This document shows positions 56,703 to 64,000 of a stretch of DNA of 64,000 bases, piece after piece. The stretch's first letter is position 1. Every line of letters begins with the position of its first letter. Under the pieces are notes generated by a model. It was not told where the DNA came from. It did not search any database and worked only from the letters and a program-made list of their open reading frames with translations. The position numbers were made by a program, and so were the translations under genes. This stretch comes from RYN-230 sp963704995 (GTDB lineage: Bacteria; Actinomycetota; Actinomycetes; Streptosporangiales; Streptosporangiaceae), in the NCBI GenBank assembly GCA_963704995.1, contig CAVPIM010000020.1, positions 1 to 64,000 of the forward strand, read 5' to 3'.

Positions 56703-58274
56703 CTATGTCACGGTCACCGTGACCGTGTCCCAGCCCGTGGCCCCGTTGGGGAAGATGGGCACGCGGCGGGACGGCTGGGTGGCGTGGGTGCCGTCGGTCG
56801 CGCGGACCGACAGCGTGTGCAGCCCCGGCCGCGCGTCCCACTCCCACACCCACTGCCGCCACGTGTCGATGCCGGGCACGGGCGCGAGCCGGGCCTGCTT
56901 CCAGGGCCCGTTGTCCGCCCGGACCTGCACCGCGTCGATGCCGCGGTGCGGCGCCCAGGCCACCCCGGCCACGGCGGTGCGGCCCGCCTTGACCTGGGCC
57001 AGGGGCTTGGGCACGTCGATCCGCGACTCGGTCTTGATCGGGGCCCGGGTGGAGTAGCCCCGCTGCACCCAGTAGGACTTCTGCGCCGCGAACGTGGTGA
57101 TCTCCAGGTCGACCACCCACTTGGTGGCCGACACGTAGCCGTACAGCCCGGGCACCAGCATGCGGGCCGGGAACCCGTGCGCGACCGGGAGCGGCTGGCC
57201 GTTCATGCCCACCGCGAGCAGCGCGTCCCGGCCGTCCATGACCGTCTCGACCGGGGTGCCGCAGGTCCAGCCGTCCGACGACGTGCTCAGGATCTGATCG
57301 GCGCCGCGCTTGACGCCGGCCTCCCGCAGCAGGGCCGCGAGGCTGGCGCCCAGCCACCGGGCGTTGCCTGCGTACGGGCCACCGACCTGGTTGGAAACGC
57401 AGGCCAGGGTGATGTCCGCCTCGGTGAGCGGCCGCCTGAGCAGCTGGTCGAAGGTGATGTCCAGCTCGCGCTCGACCAGGCCGTGCACCCGCAGCCGCCA
57501 CTGCTCCGGCGGGACCTGGGGCAGGCTGAGCGCGGTGTCCACCCGGTAGAAGCTCCCGTTCGGCGTGGTGAACGGGCTGATCCCCGGGACGGCGAGGTCC
57601 GCGCCACCCGGCGCCGCCGGGCCGGTGACCGCCGGGCCGGGAAGCCTGATCGCGGAGCGCGCGGTGGATACGCTGAACCGGGATAGCAGCGCCTGGCCCG
57701 CGCCGGCCCCGCCGGCGGCCAGGACGACAGCCCCGCCCGCGGTCAGCAGGAACCGCCGGCGGCCGGGGGCCTGAGGCCGCGGCGCGGCAGGCGCAGCCGG
57801 GGCGCGGACCAGCAGGAGCAGGACGAGCGCGCCCGCGGCCACGCCGACGAGCGTGGGGATCGCGCCGGACGGGCCGGAGACTGGCCTGGTCGCGACGGCC
57901 GCGACGCCGATGGCGGCGAAAACGGCCAGCCCGGCCAGCCCGTAGGCCAGCCGGCGCCGGGCCAGGATCCCGATGAGCATGGCGAAGAGAGCGAGCACCA
58001 CATAGATGCCGGCCAGCAGCACGGTCTTGTCGTGGCTGCCGAAATGCTGGATCGCGAAGTCCTTAACTGGGATCGGCGTCAGGTCTATCGCCGCGCTGCC
58101 GACCGCAATCACCGGCTCCCCCGCGGGCCCGGTGAGGCCGGCCACCAGCTGGGCCACGCCGATCGCGGCCGCCGCGGCCAGCAGCCCGGTCAGGGCGCCG
58201 GTCATGGCGGCCCCGAGGAGGCCCCGTATCTGCCGCGCTTTTGCTTTCATCACGGGGGAATTCGGCCCGGGCAT
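56703..58274 (-). CDS. Membrane-bound molybdopterin oxidoreductase (sulfite-oxidase family)
   Basis: 523 residues. The N-terminal membrane part has four helices (LLGAAMTGALTGLLAAAAAIGVAQL, VLLAGIYVVLALFAMLIGI, LAGLAVFAAIGVAAVAT, LVGVAAGALVLLLLV). A twin-arginine-like GRRRFLLTAGGAVV leads the periplasmic catalytic domain. That domain has RPLTEADITLACVSNQVGGPYAGNARWLGA with the Mo-ligand Cys, VAHGFPARMLVPGLYGYVSATKWV, and a C-terminal Mo-co dimer domain (GVAWAPHRGIDAVQVRADNGPW). Electron acceptor and substrate unknown; methionine-sulfoxide or sulfite chemistry is typical. It lies upstream of the fasciclin gene on the same strand. Confidence 0.92.
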   Translation of the reverse strand: MPGPNSPVMKAKARQIRGLLGAAMTGALTGLLAAAAAIGVAQLVAGLTGPAGEPVIAVGSAAIDLTPIPVKDFAIQHFGSHDKTVLLAGIYVVLALFAMLIGILARRRLAYGLAGLAVFAAIGVAAVATRPVSGPSGAIPTLVGVAAGALVLLLLVRAPAAPAAPRPQAPGRRRFLLTAGGAVVLAAGGAGAGQALLSRFSVSTARSAIRLPGPAVTGPAAPGGADLAVPGISPFTTPNGSFYRVDTALSLPQVPPEQWRLRVHGLVERELDITFDQLLRRPLTEADITLACVSNQVGGPYAGNARWLGASLAALLREAGVKRGADQILSTSSDGWTCGTPVETVMDGRDALLAVGMNGQPLPVAHGFPARMLVPGLYGYVSATKWVVDLEITTFAAQKSYWVQRGYSTRAPIKTESRIDVPKPLAQVKAGRTAVAGVAWAPHRGIDAVQVRADNGPWKQARLAPVPGIDTWRQWVWEWDARPGLHTLSVRATDGTHATQPSRRVPIFPNGATGWDTVTVTVT

Positions 58275-58391
58275 GATTTCAGATTGGGTGGGGCGGGCAA
58301 ATAACCGAATTCCGGGGGATGGCGATTATCACACCAATCCGCGCGGCGCAGGGCTCCGAATAAACCCCTCAGCCTTGTTAATCTATTTCCC

Positions 58392-58883
58392 GTGAATACC
58401 GGGGATCCGGGCTATTACGGCGGCTACCGGCTGGAGCGGTTCGTGGCCGCCCAGGACGCCGGCGGGACGTACCGCCGTGCGGTCGCGGAGCTGCGGGCGG
58501 GCCGCAAGGTGAGCCACTGGATGTGGTTCGTGTTCCCGCAGATCTCCGGCCTCGGGCGGAGCGCCACGGCCCAGGAGTTCGCGATCTCCTCGCTCGGCGA
58601 GGCCCGCGCGTACCTGCGTCATCCGGTGCTGGGCCCGCGGCTGGCCGAAAGCGCCCGGGTCCTCACCGGGGTGGCGGGGCGCACCGCGGAGCAGATCTTC
58701 GGCGGCCTGGACGCGCAGAAGCTGCGCTCGTCCATGACGCTGTTCCTCCGGGCCGAAGCCGCGCAAGCCGCCGAAGCCGCGCAAGCCTGCGACGGGAGTG
58801 ACACCGGGTCGTTGTTCGCCCAGGTCCTGCGCCAGTACTTCGACGGCCAGCCCGACCCCGCGACCGACCGGCTGCTGGGCTAG
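58392..58883 (+). CDS. DUF1810 family protein
   Basis: 163 residues from GTG 58392: YRLERFVAAQDAGGTYRRAVAELRAGRKVSHWMWFVFPQISGLGRSATAQEFAI is the family core, followed by GRTAEQIFGGLDAQKLRSSMTLF. An AT-rich promoter region precedes it. DUF1810 proteins share an ADP-ribose-linked helical fold by recent structural inference, but no reaction is established. The alanine-rich EAAQAAEAAQA insert near residue 125 is a local repeat. Confidence 0.9.
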   Translation: MNTGDPGYYGGYRLERFVAAQDAGGTYRRAVAELRAGRKVSHWMWFVFPQISGLGRSATAQEFAISSLGEARAYLRHPVLGPRLAESARVLTGVAGRTAEQIFGGLDAQKLRSSMTLFLRAEAAQAAEAAQACDGSDTGSLFAQVLRQYFDGQPDPATDRLLG

Positions 58884-58957
58884 CCCGAGACGTGCGCCAG
58901 TGCCCCCGGCGTGGCCCGCCCGCCGGCGGTCCGCGCTGACCAGGCATCATGGTCCTC

Positions 58958-60223
58958 GTGGCGAACCGGATCTTCATCGATCTCGGCCCGCTGCGTGAAT
59001 CCCGCGGCTTCCGCCTGCTGTTCACGGGCCAGTTCGTGGAGGTGTTCGGCAGCCAGCTCACCGCGGTGGCGATCCCGTTCCAGGTCTATGACCTGACCCG
59101 GTCGTCGCTCCAGGTGGGTCTGGTCAGCCTGGCCCAGCTGCTGCCGCTGATCGCCGGGGCGCTGATCGGCGGCTCGCTCGGCGACGCGCTCGACCGGCGG
59201 CTCATCATCGTGATCGCGTCGGTGCTGCTCGCGCTGACCACCGGCGGGCTGGCCGTCAACGCGGCCGCGGCGCACCCGTCGCTGGCCGCGGTCTACCTGG
59301 TCAGCGCGGCCGCGGCCGGCCTGGCCGGGGTAGCCTCCACGGCCAGCAACGCGGCGGTCCCCGCGCTGGTGGCGCCCCGGCACCTGGTCGCCGCGTACGC
59401 CGCTACCCAGGTCGTCGACCAGGTCGGCCTGGTGGTCGGGCCGGCCCTGGCCGGGCTGCTGATCGATGCCGTGCAGCTGCCGTGGGTCTACGCCGCCACT
59501 GCCGTCATCTACCTGCTGACCGCCCTGGCCGTGGCGCGCATGCCGGCCATCCCGCCGGTGCCGGAGGCTGGCCGCCCCGGGCTCGGCGCGATCGTGGCGG
59601 GCCTGCGCTACCTGCGCGGGCGGCAGGCCATGCAGGGGGCTTACCTCATCGACGTCAACGCCATGGTGTTCGGCATGCCGCGGGCGCTATTCCCTGCGCT
59701 GGCCGTGTCGGTGTTCCACGGCGGGGCCCGCACGCTCGGCTACCTGTACGCCGCGCCCGCCGCGGGTGCCCTGATCGGCGCGCTCACCACCGGCTGGCTG
59801 GCGCGGGTCCACCGGCAGGCCTGGGCCGTGATCGTGGCCGTCGTCGTCTGGGGCGCGGCGATCGTCGCGTTCGGGCTGGTCCACGTGCTGTGGGCCGCGC
59901 TGGCCCTGCTCGCGGTGGCGGGCTGGGCCGACGTGATCTCGGCCGTGCTCCGCTCCACGATCCTGCAGACCGCTACCTCCGAGGAGTACCGGAGCCGGGT
60001 GTCCGCCGTGCAGATCGCCGTGGTCACCGGCGGCCCGCGGCTCGGCGACCTGGAAGCCGGCGCCGTGGCCACCCTGGTATCGACCGAGTTCTCGATCGTG
60101 TCGGGCGGCCTCGCGTGCATCGCCGGGGCGGCCGCGCTGGCCGGCCTGCTGCCGGGGTTCCGCCGTTACGACCGGCGCCGCCCGATATCCCACTACAACC
60201 CAGAGCAACAGGGCGGCCCGTGA
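58958..60223 (+). CDS. MFS transporter (EntS/MFS_3-like)
   Basis: 421 residues with 12 helices. RGFRLLFTGQFVEVFGSQLTAVAIPFQVYDLTRSSLQVGLVSLAQLLPLIAGALIGGSLGDALDRR shows the MFS_3 start and the loop 2-3 motif. DLEAGAVATLVSTEFSIVSGGL is typical of the enterobactin-exporter-like branch. GTG 58958 was preferred to ATG 58949: a CATCAT -10-like box ends seven bases upstream, indicating a leaderless start. Substrate unknown; siderophore export is only a possibility. Confidence 0.9.
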   Translation: MANRIFIDLGPLRESRGFRLLFTGQFVEVFGSQLTAVAIPFQVYDLTRSSLQVGLVSLAQLLPLIAGALIGGSLGDALDRRLIIVIASVLLALTTGGLAVNAAAAHPSLAAVYLVSAAAAGLAGVASTASNAAVPALVAPRHLVAAYAATQVVDQVGLVVGPALAGLLIDAVQLPWVYAATAVIYLLTALAVARMPAIPPVPEAGRPGLGAIVAGLRYLRGRQAMQGAYLIDVNAMVFGMPRALFPALAVSVFHGGARTLGYLYAAPAAGALIGALTTGWLARVHRQAWAVIVAVVVWGAAIVAFGLVHVLWAALALLAVAGWADVISAVLRSTILQTATSEEYRSRVSAVQIAVVTGGPRLGDLEAGAVATLVSTEFSIVSGGLACIAGAAALAGLLPGFRRYDRRRPISHYNPEQQGGP

Positions 60224-60301
60224 GGCGCCACGCGCCACCATCTTCTTCGCCAGCGGCAACTACACCGTCTGGCTGACCATCCGCGGTGGCAGGCTGTCCC
60301 C

Positions 60302-61114
60302 ATGGCGACGGTGGTGGCCTTCCATGCCCATCCTGACGACGAGGTGCTGCTGACGGGGGGGACGCTGGCCCGGATGGCGGCCGAGGGGCACCGGGTGGTC
60401 ATCGCGGTGGCCACGGACGGGATCATGGGGCCGGCCACCGGGCCGGGTATCTGGGCGGGCACCCGTGACCGGCTCGCGGAACTGCGGGCCAGCGCGGCAC
60501 AGCTGGGCGCGGCCCGGGTCGTGCACCTGGGCTACGCGGACAGCGGGCACGGGCCGGTGCTGTTTCCCGACCCGCCGGACCGCCCGCGTTTCGCCCGCGC
60601 CGACCCGGGTGAGGCGGCCGCGAAGCTCGCCACCCTGATCCGGGAGGAACACGCTGACCTGCTGCTGAGCTACGATCCGCACGGCGGGTACGGCCACCGC
60701 GATCACGTCCGGGTGCACGAGGTCGGGGCCCGGGCCGCCGCGCTCTGCGGCGTCCGGGTCTGGGAGGCGACGCTCCCGCGCGAACTGGTGCTCCCGTTGT
60801 TCACCGCGGCGCGCCTGCTGCGGATGGTAGGCCGCTACGACGCGACCGCCATCCGGGGCGGGTTCACCCCCCGGTCCGCGATCACGCACCGGGTGAACGT
60901 GCGCCGCTACGCCGCCCGCAAGCGCGCCGCCCTGGCTGCCCACCAGTCGTTCGTGCGCGGGAGCCGGGGGCGGCCCCGCCACCTGCCCCGCGCCCTGGTG
61001 GCGCTGCCGGTGCCGGTGTTCGGGCTCCTGCTCGGCCGCGAGTGGTTCGCCGAGCCCGGCCGGCCAGCCGCGAATTCAGATAACGAAAACCGGCCCGGCC
61101 CGGTCCCCCGCTGA
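60302..61114 (+). CDS. PIG-L family deacetylase
   Basis: 270 residues. It opens with TVVAFHAHPDDEVLLTGGTLARMAAEGHRVVIAVATDG, where HPDDE holds the zinc and catalytic Asp; LLLSYDPHGGYGHRDHVRVHEVG provides the distal histidines. Zinc-dependent N-deacetylation of N-acetyl-sugar conjugates (GlcNAc-PI, mycothiol precursor, antibiotic intermediates). MshB or Mca orthology cannot be claimed. The GTCCCC spacing and CAGGCT box suggest a leaderless start at ATG 60302. Confidence 0.9.
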   Translation: MATVVAFHAHPDDEVLLTGGTLARMAAEGHRVVIAVATDGIMGPATGPGIWAGTRDRLAELRASAAQLGAARVVHLGYADSGHGPVLFPDPPDRPRFARADPGEAAAKLATLIREEHADLLLSYDPHGGYGHRDHVRVHEVGARAAALCGVRVWEATLPRELVLPLFTAARLLRMVGRYDATAIRGGFTPRSAITHRVNVRRYAARKRAALAAHQSFVRGSRGRPRHLPRALVALPVPVFGLLLGREWFAEPGRPAANSDNENRPGPVPR

Positions 61115-61150
61115 CCGGCCCGTCGCCGGGTGGCGGATCACGATCGGGGA

Positions 61151-61156
61151 GACAAT
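61151..61156 (+). promoter_or_regulatory. -10 box of a leaderless promoter
   Basis: GACAAT six bases before GTG 61163, no ribosome site; typical leaderless arrangement. Confidence 0.45.
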
Positions 61157-61162
61157 GGGTGC

Positions 61163-61501
61163 GTGGCAAATCTGCTGATCGACGAGGGCTCGGTGACCGT
61201 CACGCTCACTACGGCGGAGAAGTTCGAGGCCCTGCACGGTGACGTCATCATCCCCCGGTCGTCCGTGCGGGACGTGCGGGTGGTCCAGGACGGCATGGAG
61301 GAAATCCACGGCGTGAGGATGCCCGGTACCGGGTTCCCCGGAGTGGTCATGGTCGGGACCTGGCGCGACACGTCCGGGGTCACGTTCGCGGTCTGCCATG
61401 GCCGCCGGCCCGCCGTCGTATTCGAACTGACCGGCCATCCCTATGACCGGGTGGTGGTCACGGTCGAGAACCCGGAGGAAGCCCTGGACGCCTTCCCCTA
61501 A
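61163..61501 (+). CDS. Conserved hypothetical protein, PH-like
   Basis: 112 residues: VTVTLTTAEKFEALHGDVIIPRSSVRDVRVVQDGMEEIHGVRMPGTGFPGVVMVGTW, ending YDRVVVTVENPEEALDAFP. The alternating strands and the ENPEEALDA end recall bacterial PH-domain proteins. No catalytic motif, no membrane helix. Function unknown. GTG 61163 follows a leaderless -10 box, and it runs convergent to the TPR gene. Confidence 0.75.
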   Translation: MANLLIDEGSVTVTLTTAEKFEALHGDVIIPRSSVRDVRVVQDGMEEIHGVRMPGTGFPGVVMVGTWRDTSGVTFAVCHGRRPAVVFELTGHPYDRVVVTVENPEEALDAFP

Positions 61502-61554
61502 GGTGTTCGTCCCCCGAGCGCTCAGCCGCCCAGGGCGCTCAGTCCCCGCAGAGG

Positions 61555-63246
61555 TCAGTGGCAGGCGGCCGTGGCCAGCCGGCAGTAGCACGAGGCGGTG
61601 ATCGGCACGTCGGCGCGCGCCGCGGCGATCCTGAGCTGCTGCCCGATGATCCCGGCCAGTTCGTGCTTGCCCAGCCTGATCAGGCACTCGTGGTAGCCGT
61701 GCAGGCTCCACACGTTGCCGGGGTGCTGGCAGGCCCGGGCCAGGGTGCCGTCCAGCCCGAGATCGGCGCGGTAGACCGCTTCGGCCTCCTCGACCCGGCC
61801 CTGCTCCAGCAGCAGGGCGCCGTAGGCGTGCCGGGCCGGCTGCATCCAGCCCCACGGCTCGTCGTAGGGCAGGCCGTCGTCCAGGTCGATGCTGCGCCGC
61901 AGCGCCGCGAAGGCCGCGTCGTAGTGGCCCCGGCGGTACTCCAGCTCGCCGTCCAGCATGGCCGAGGCCACCTGGAGGATGTCCTGGCAGGTGTTGTTGA
62001 ACACCATGCGTGCGGCGGGTACCCGGGCCACCGCTTCTGTGAACTGGCGGCGCTCCTGCTCAGCGTCGTCCACCCGGCCGGTCGCGGACAGGGCCACGCC
62101 CTTCGCGTAGTGCATCATCGCCGTGGTCACGCAGTACAGCCCCGGGTCCGCCGGCAGCGGCGCGGCGATGATGTCCGCCCAGCACCCGAACCGGACCAGC
62201 ACGTGCATCCTCATCGGCACGAAGCCCTCGAGCCAGTCCGCCATCGGCGGGACCGCTACCCGCAGCAGCTCCTCAGGGATGGACGCGGCCAGCTGGTCCG
62301 CCGCGTCCAGGGCGGCCTGCGCCTGGCCCAGGAGCATCGCGCCGTAGATCTTGAAGTGATAGTCGTGCGCCCGGTACAGCGTGTAGAAGTTCATCCCGCC
62401 CCGGCGGGCCCGGAATTTCTCGTCGGCCTCGATCGCGGCGGAGTTGGCGGACACCACACGCGCGTAGTCGCCGCACAGCACGTCCAGGTGCGTCGGCATG
62501 TGCCGCAGGTGCCCCGCGTCCGGCACCAGATCGCGGAGCAGGTCACCGGCCCGGAGGGCGGTTTCCGGGGTGGGCGACATCTCCATCAGGTGGATGTACA
62601 TGTGCAGGATCCCGGGGTGGGCCTGGCCGCCGGGAGAGGCCAGGGCCCGCTCCAGTACCTCCCGGGTCTCATCTGTGGCCGCCCCGTCGGCTGGCTGCCC
62701 GGTCGCCTGGTCCCACAGCGCCCACGGCGTGAGGTTCATCAGCGCGTCGGCCAGCAGCGCCGCCACGTCGAGGTCGTCGGGGTAGGACCGGTAGACCTCG
62801 CGCATGGCGTCGGCGTAGCCGGTATTCCACGGGCTGCAGTCCGCGGCGGGCACCGCGGACGGGTACCGGGCGGCCAGGGCGCGCACCAGCGCGCGCTCGA
62901 CCGGCGGGGCCCCGCCGACCTGAGCGGTACTGGCGGATTCGGCTGACCCAGCGGCCTGGACAGCGGCCTGTGCCGCGGTGAACGCCCGCGACACCGACGA
63001 GGCCAGCTCAGCCTGGCCGAACGCCTCCCAGGGCTTGTTGTAGTTAGGGCCCAGCGCGTAGGCCAGCCCCCAGTACCCGAGCGCGCAGCCGGGGTCAGCC
63101 TCGATGACCCGCTCGAAGCACGTCACGGCTTCCTCGTGATTGAACCCATACGCCCAGACCAGACCCCGGCTGAACCAGAGCTGCGCGGCGGGGGACGAGG
63201 TGGTCACCGGCCGGGTGTAGGCACCGAGATCGAAATACTCACCCAT
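61555..63246 (-). CDS. Tetratricopeptide-repeat protein (TTC38-like)
   Basis: 563 residues built from TPR-like helical pairs: WFSRGLVWAYGFNHEEAVTCFERVIEADPGCALGYWGLAYALGPNYNKPWE at the start, GLPYDEPWGWMQPARHAYGALLLEQGRVEEAEAVYRADLGL near the end. Conserved HMYIHLMEMSP and DAGHLRHMPTHLDVLCGDY segments (histidine-rich) match the TTC38-like family. No membrane helix. Role unknown; likely a protein-interaction scaffold or peptidase-like metal binder. The intergenic repeats lie behind its promoter. Confidence 0.85.
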   Translation of the reverse strand: MGEYFDLGAYTRPVTTSSPAAQLWFSRGLVWAYGFNHEEAVTCFERVIEADPGCALGYWGLAYALGPNYNKPWEAFGQAELASSVSRAFTAAQAAVQAAGSAESASTAQVGGAPPVERALVRALAARYPSAVPAADCSPWNTGYADAMREVYRSYPDDLDVAALLADALMNLTPWALWDQATGQPADGAATDETREVLERALASPGGQAHPGILHMYIHLMEMSPTPETALRAGDLLRDLVPDAGHLRHMPTHLDVLCGDYARVVSANSAAIEADEKFRARRGGMNFYTLYRAHDYHFKIYGAMLLGQAQAALDAADQLAASIPEELLRVAVPPMADWLEGFVPMRMHVLVRFGCWADIIAAPLPADPGLYCVTTAMMHYAKGVALSATGRVDDAEQERRQFTEAVARVPAARMVFNNTCQDILQVASAMLDGELEYRRGHYDAAFAALRRSIDLDDGLPYDEPWGWMQPARHAYGALLLEQGRVEEAEAVYRADLGLDGTLARACQHPGNVWSLHGYHECLIRLGKHELAGIIGQQLRIAAARADVPITASCYCRLATAACH

Positions 63247-63331
63247 CAGCGACTCCCCTGGGCCGCCCGGCCAGGCGGCGCGCCACGCGTGCTGCCGAGT
63301 ATGCCAGCCCGGGCCGCCAGGGCGGTGGCTA

Positions 63332-63462
63332 GCGCGGCATCACGAAACGCCCGGTGAGTGCGGACATCACGGGACGCCGGGCGGGCGCGGCATCACGAGA
63401 CGCCGGGCGGGCGCGGCATCACGAGACGCCGGGCGGGCGCGGCATCACGAGACGCGAGGCGG
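63332..63462. repeat. 26-bp tandem repeat, five degenerate units
   Basis: Units at 63332-63357, 63359-63384, 63385-63410, 63411-63436 and 63437-63462. Three of the last four are almost identical and contain GCGCGGCATCACGAGACG. The stop codon of the L,D-transpeptidase (63445-63447) lies inside the last unit. No spacers, so this is a minisatellite and not CRISPR. Confidence 0.85.
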
Positions 63463-64000
63463 GCGCGGCAGGACAAGCCCGGAAATCCCGGGGACCTTGA
63501 TCACCGCCGGGGTGGGCGTGGCCGCCGGGCCGGGCCTGGCCGCCCGGCCGGGTGTGGCCGCCCGGCCGGGTGTGGCCGCCCGGGCCAGCCTGGCCGTGGC
63601 GCTGCGGCCGGGCCCCGGCCCCGGCCCCGGCCCCGGGGACAGCGTGCCCGGCGCGTGGCCCCGGATGTAGATGGGCGTGCCACCGGCGCGGCTGATCCTG
63701 ATCTGCTGGTACAGCACGTTGGCCACGTCCACCGGCACCCGCACGCAGCCGTGCGAGGCCGGCTTGAGCGGGATGGGGACGTCACCGTGGATCGCGAAGT
63801 TCGTGCCGATGAAGAACACCGGGTTGTACATCCGGCCGAGCGGGACGCGCAGCCATCCGCCCAGGAACAGGTGAGCCCGGTAGTTCCCGTCCGGGGTGAG
63901 GGCCGGCCCGCATGTCCCGCCGCCGGGGCAGCGGTAGCGGTAACCCCCGCCCGCGGAGATGTGGCTGATCAGCTGCACCCGGCCGTGCGCGTACAGGACC
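63445..64000 (-). CDS. L,D-transpeptidase (YkuD), N-terminus outside window
   Basis: 185 codons visible, frame open at 64000. The catalytic module has FFIGTNFAIHGDVPIPLKPASHGCVRVPVDVANVLYQQI, with the SHGCVR nucleophile Cys and upstream His; VLYAHGR and TPDGNYRA lie before it. It forms 3-3 (Dap-Dap) peptidoglycan crosslinks in the cell wall. The C-terminal tail is a low-complexity Pro/Gly/Ala repeat (GPGPGPGPG, then ATPGRA units) of about 60 residues; the stop falls in the tandem repeat. The signal sequence is beyond the window. Confidence 0.9.
   Translation of the reverse strand, partial: VLYAHGRVQLISHISAGGGYRYRCPGGGTCGPALTPDGNYRAHLFLGGWLRVPLGRMYNPVFFIGTNFAIHGDVPIPLKPASHGCVRVPVDVANVLYQQIRISRAGGTPIYIRGHAPGTLSPGPGPGPGPGRSATARLARAATPGRAATPGRAARPGPAATPTPAVIKVPGISGLVLPRPPRVS

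Noticed and set aside
61516..61540. Hairpin between the PH-like gene and the TPR gene
   Set aside because: Only six-base arms (GAGCGC/GCGCTC); too weak to call a terminator.
63332..63462. Possible CRISPR array
   Set aside because: Repeats are contiguous with no unique spacers, and no cas genes are present.

Overview
The window is a 64-kb piece of a very GC-rich actinomycete chromosome. The evidence is strong third-position GC bias, frequent GTG starts, several leaderless genes with a TAnnnT box 6-7 nt before the start codon, and actinomycete-typical families: a DUF574 SAM-methyltransferase, MalT/LuxR STAND regulators, SigE-like and ECF42 sigma factors, DUF1707 and CU044_5270-like proteins. 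A soil or litter saprophyte with secreted chitin and glycan enzymes fits. The genus cannot be fixed from the sequence. No tRNA, rRNA, CRISPR array, transposase or prophage was recognised.

Layout. 1-2 kb: partial P450 divergent from a TetR gene, with paired operators between them. 2-3.6 kb: SigE-like sigma factor plus membrane-anchored CU044-like protein. 3.6-7.9 kb: ABC-2 exporter and a two-component system. 7.9-9.7 kb: class I aldolase and a hydrolase. 9.7-12.9 kb: a second sigma/membrane-protein pair and an ECF42 sigma with its YCII/DGPF partner. 13-27 kb: three giant LuxR regulators, a SMP-30 protein, a STAS protein, a VOC protein and an M16 peptidase pair. 27-33.6 kb: DUF2207-like protein, a MOSC-reductase-ferredoxin fusion, small genes, and an MFS/TetR efflux operon. 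33.7-41.2 kb: folate/one-carbon block. 41.3-48.7 kb: methyltransferase, flavin-binding protein and three secreted proteins (M1 peptidase, discoidin/beta-helix protein, GH18). 48.8-55.9 kb: Hsp90-like ATPase, epimerase, spermidine-synthase-like protein and an efflux pump. 56-64 kb: fasciclin lipoprotein with a molybdopterin oxidoreductase, MFS, PIG-L, TPR protein and a partial L,D-transpeptidase.

The most interesting unit is the one-carbon block on the minus strand. A LigM/DesA-like tetrahydrofolate-dependent O-demethylase, a methylene-THF reductase (MetF) and a formyl-THF deformylase (PurU) are packed in one operon. They are followed by a folP remnant and a fused PabB-PabC-PabA folate gene. 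A divergent LacI repressor and three 15-bp tandem repeats just after an extended -10 box look like its switch. Inferred role: remove methyl groups from a methoxylated (for example lignin-derived) aromatic onto THF, oxidise them, and release formate, with folate supply encoded alongside.

Caution: at least 21 single-base frame breaks are visible in genes that are otherwise well conserved, eight of them in the ligM-like gene. Many look like uncorrected indels rather than decay. Each is noted in its entry.
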